Assembly (NCBI GenBank): GCA_963920685.1 | Contig: OY987326.1 | Span: 184,529,696 to 184,593,695 of the forward strand | Reading direction: 5' to 3' | Source: Polydrusus tereticollis | Lineage: Eukaryota; Arthropoda; Insecta; Coleoptera; Curculionidae | Length of the DNA stretch: 64,000 nt | Shown here: one piece after another, positions 63,416-64,000 of the stretch | How the letters are laid out: every line of letters begins with the position of its first letter | Position numbering within the stretch: the stretch's first letter is position 1 | The notes under the pieces: model-generated | Databases searched by the model: none | Seen by the model: the letters and a program-made list of their open reading frames with translations, nothing else | Told to the model about the DNA's origin: nothing | Translations under genes and position numbers: made by a program

Positions 63416-64000
63416 ATAGTGGAGCAATTCTCCAGTGATGTCGGAATGCAGTTTGGCCTGGATAAATGTCGTACTCTCACCATGATAAAGGGAAAAATAC
63501 AGCAAAATCCGTTCATTATGCGAGATGGCCAGAAGATTCAGGCAATAAACGGAGGGATTTCTACTGGCAATCCGGGATACAGTCATACCAACTAGAAACT
63601 ACCCGAAATACATAATTAGAGATGACTCAGTACAGGCAGACAAATGCAGATACGGATGTCAAACGGCAGAAACGATCCAACACATCACGGGAGAATGCCA
63701 GATGTTTTCTGCAACAGACTATAAAGAGAGGCATGACGCAGTGGCCAAGATTCTACAACAGGAGTTAGCGGTGAAGCTACAGCTTGTCCAAAACGGGAAG
63801 ATCCCATATTATAGATATACACCACAGACGATCTTAGAAAACAACCACTACAAGATGTACTGGGATTGAACTATTCTTACTGACCAGACGGTGCCCCACA
63901 ACAGACCAGGCCTTGCTGTGGTAGACAAGAGGGCCAGGAAAACGACTTCGATAGATATACTAAATAACAACAACCTTCTAGTGAAGCATGCTGAGAAAAT
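63416..64000 (+). pseudogene. R4/Dong-type LINE, second fragment, continues beyond the window
   Basis: Begins in the reverse transcriptase with VEQFSSDVGMQFGLDKCRTL and KGKIQQNPFIMRDGQKIQAI. A frameshift and a large deletion at about 63565-63595 join this to VIPTRNYPKYIIRDD, the segment before the zinc knuckle (DKCRYGCQTAETIQHITGEC, C-x3-C-x7-H-x4-C). Then IPYYRYTPQTILENNHYKMYWD with a stop, the endonuclease core ending LAVVDKRARKTTSIDI, and NNNNLLVKHAEK at the window end. The palm with the catalytic aspartates is deleted. Confidence 0.82.

Noticed and set aside
63278..63595. A poly-asparagine protein gene
   Set aside because: The asparagine run is only the TAA microsatellite. The sequence before it is LINE 3' UTR and the sequence after it is a different LINE fragment.

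Overview
This 64-kb window looks like a piece of an arthropod genome, most probably an insect. It is strongly AT-rich, has long G or C homopolymer runs, and every coding relic I recognise comes from a transposable-element family typical of insects: DD41D mariner-like elements, pogo/Tigger, hAT, PIF/Harbinger-type MITEs, Penelope-like elements (PLEs), jockey, CR1-like and R4/Dong-type LINEs. I could not find a single convincing host gene. The order (a beetle would fit) cannot be settled from the sequence.

Layout: 1-4.3 kb holds LINE and mariner debris. At 4462-6981 sits a nearly intact mariner with 466-bp inverted repeats and a full-length transposase split by a probable 78-bp intron. From 7.1 to 12.2 kb there are pieces of an IS630/Tc1-like family, one of them split by a G-tract-rich element. 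From 12302 to 23879 there is a four-level nest: DD41D mariner > pogo > hAT > Penelope. Target duplications or terminal repeats mark each level. Two further insertions lie in the same mariner. From 24 to 36 kb there are IS630-like copies, Tigger, a CR1-like LINE, a foldback, a decayed arthropod repeat-associated gene and a third DD41D element. From 36564 to 41026 a second hAT (8-bp duplication TAAGTTTG) contains a truncated Penelope and a 5S-rRNA-derived SINE, and that SINE is itself split by a 372-bp insertion. From 41 to 58 kb there are mainly mariner-type elements, MITEs and palindromes. The stretch 59-62.9 kb is mostly unexplained, and the window ends in two R4/Dong-type LINE fragments that abut TAA microsatellites.

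These sequences do not form a pathway. They are a stratigraphy of insertions whose relative ages can be read from which element cuts which. The most striking signals are: hammerhead-ribozyme-like motifs at several element ends, one of them a very complete match in both inverted arms of a Penelope element; the intact-looking intron-bearing mariner; the pogo transposase whose frame is exactly restored across the hAT target duplication; the 5S-derived SINE; and a mariner seated exactly at the centre of a perfect palindrome.
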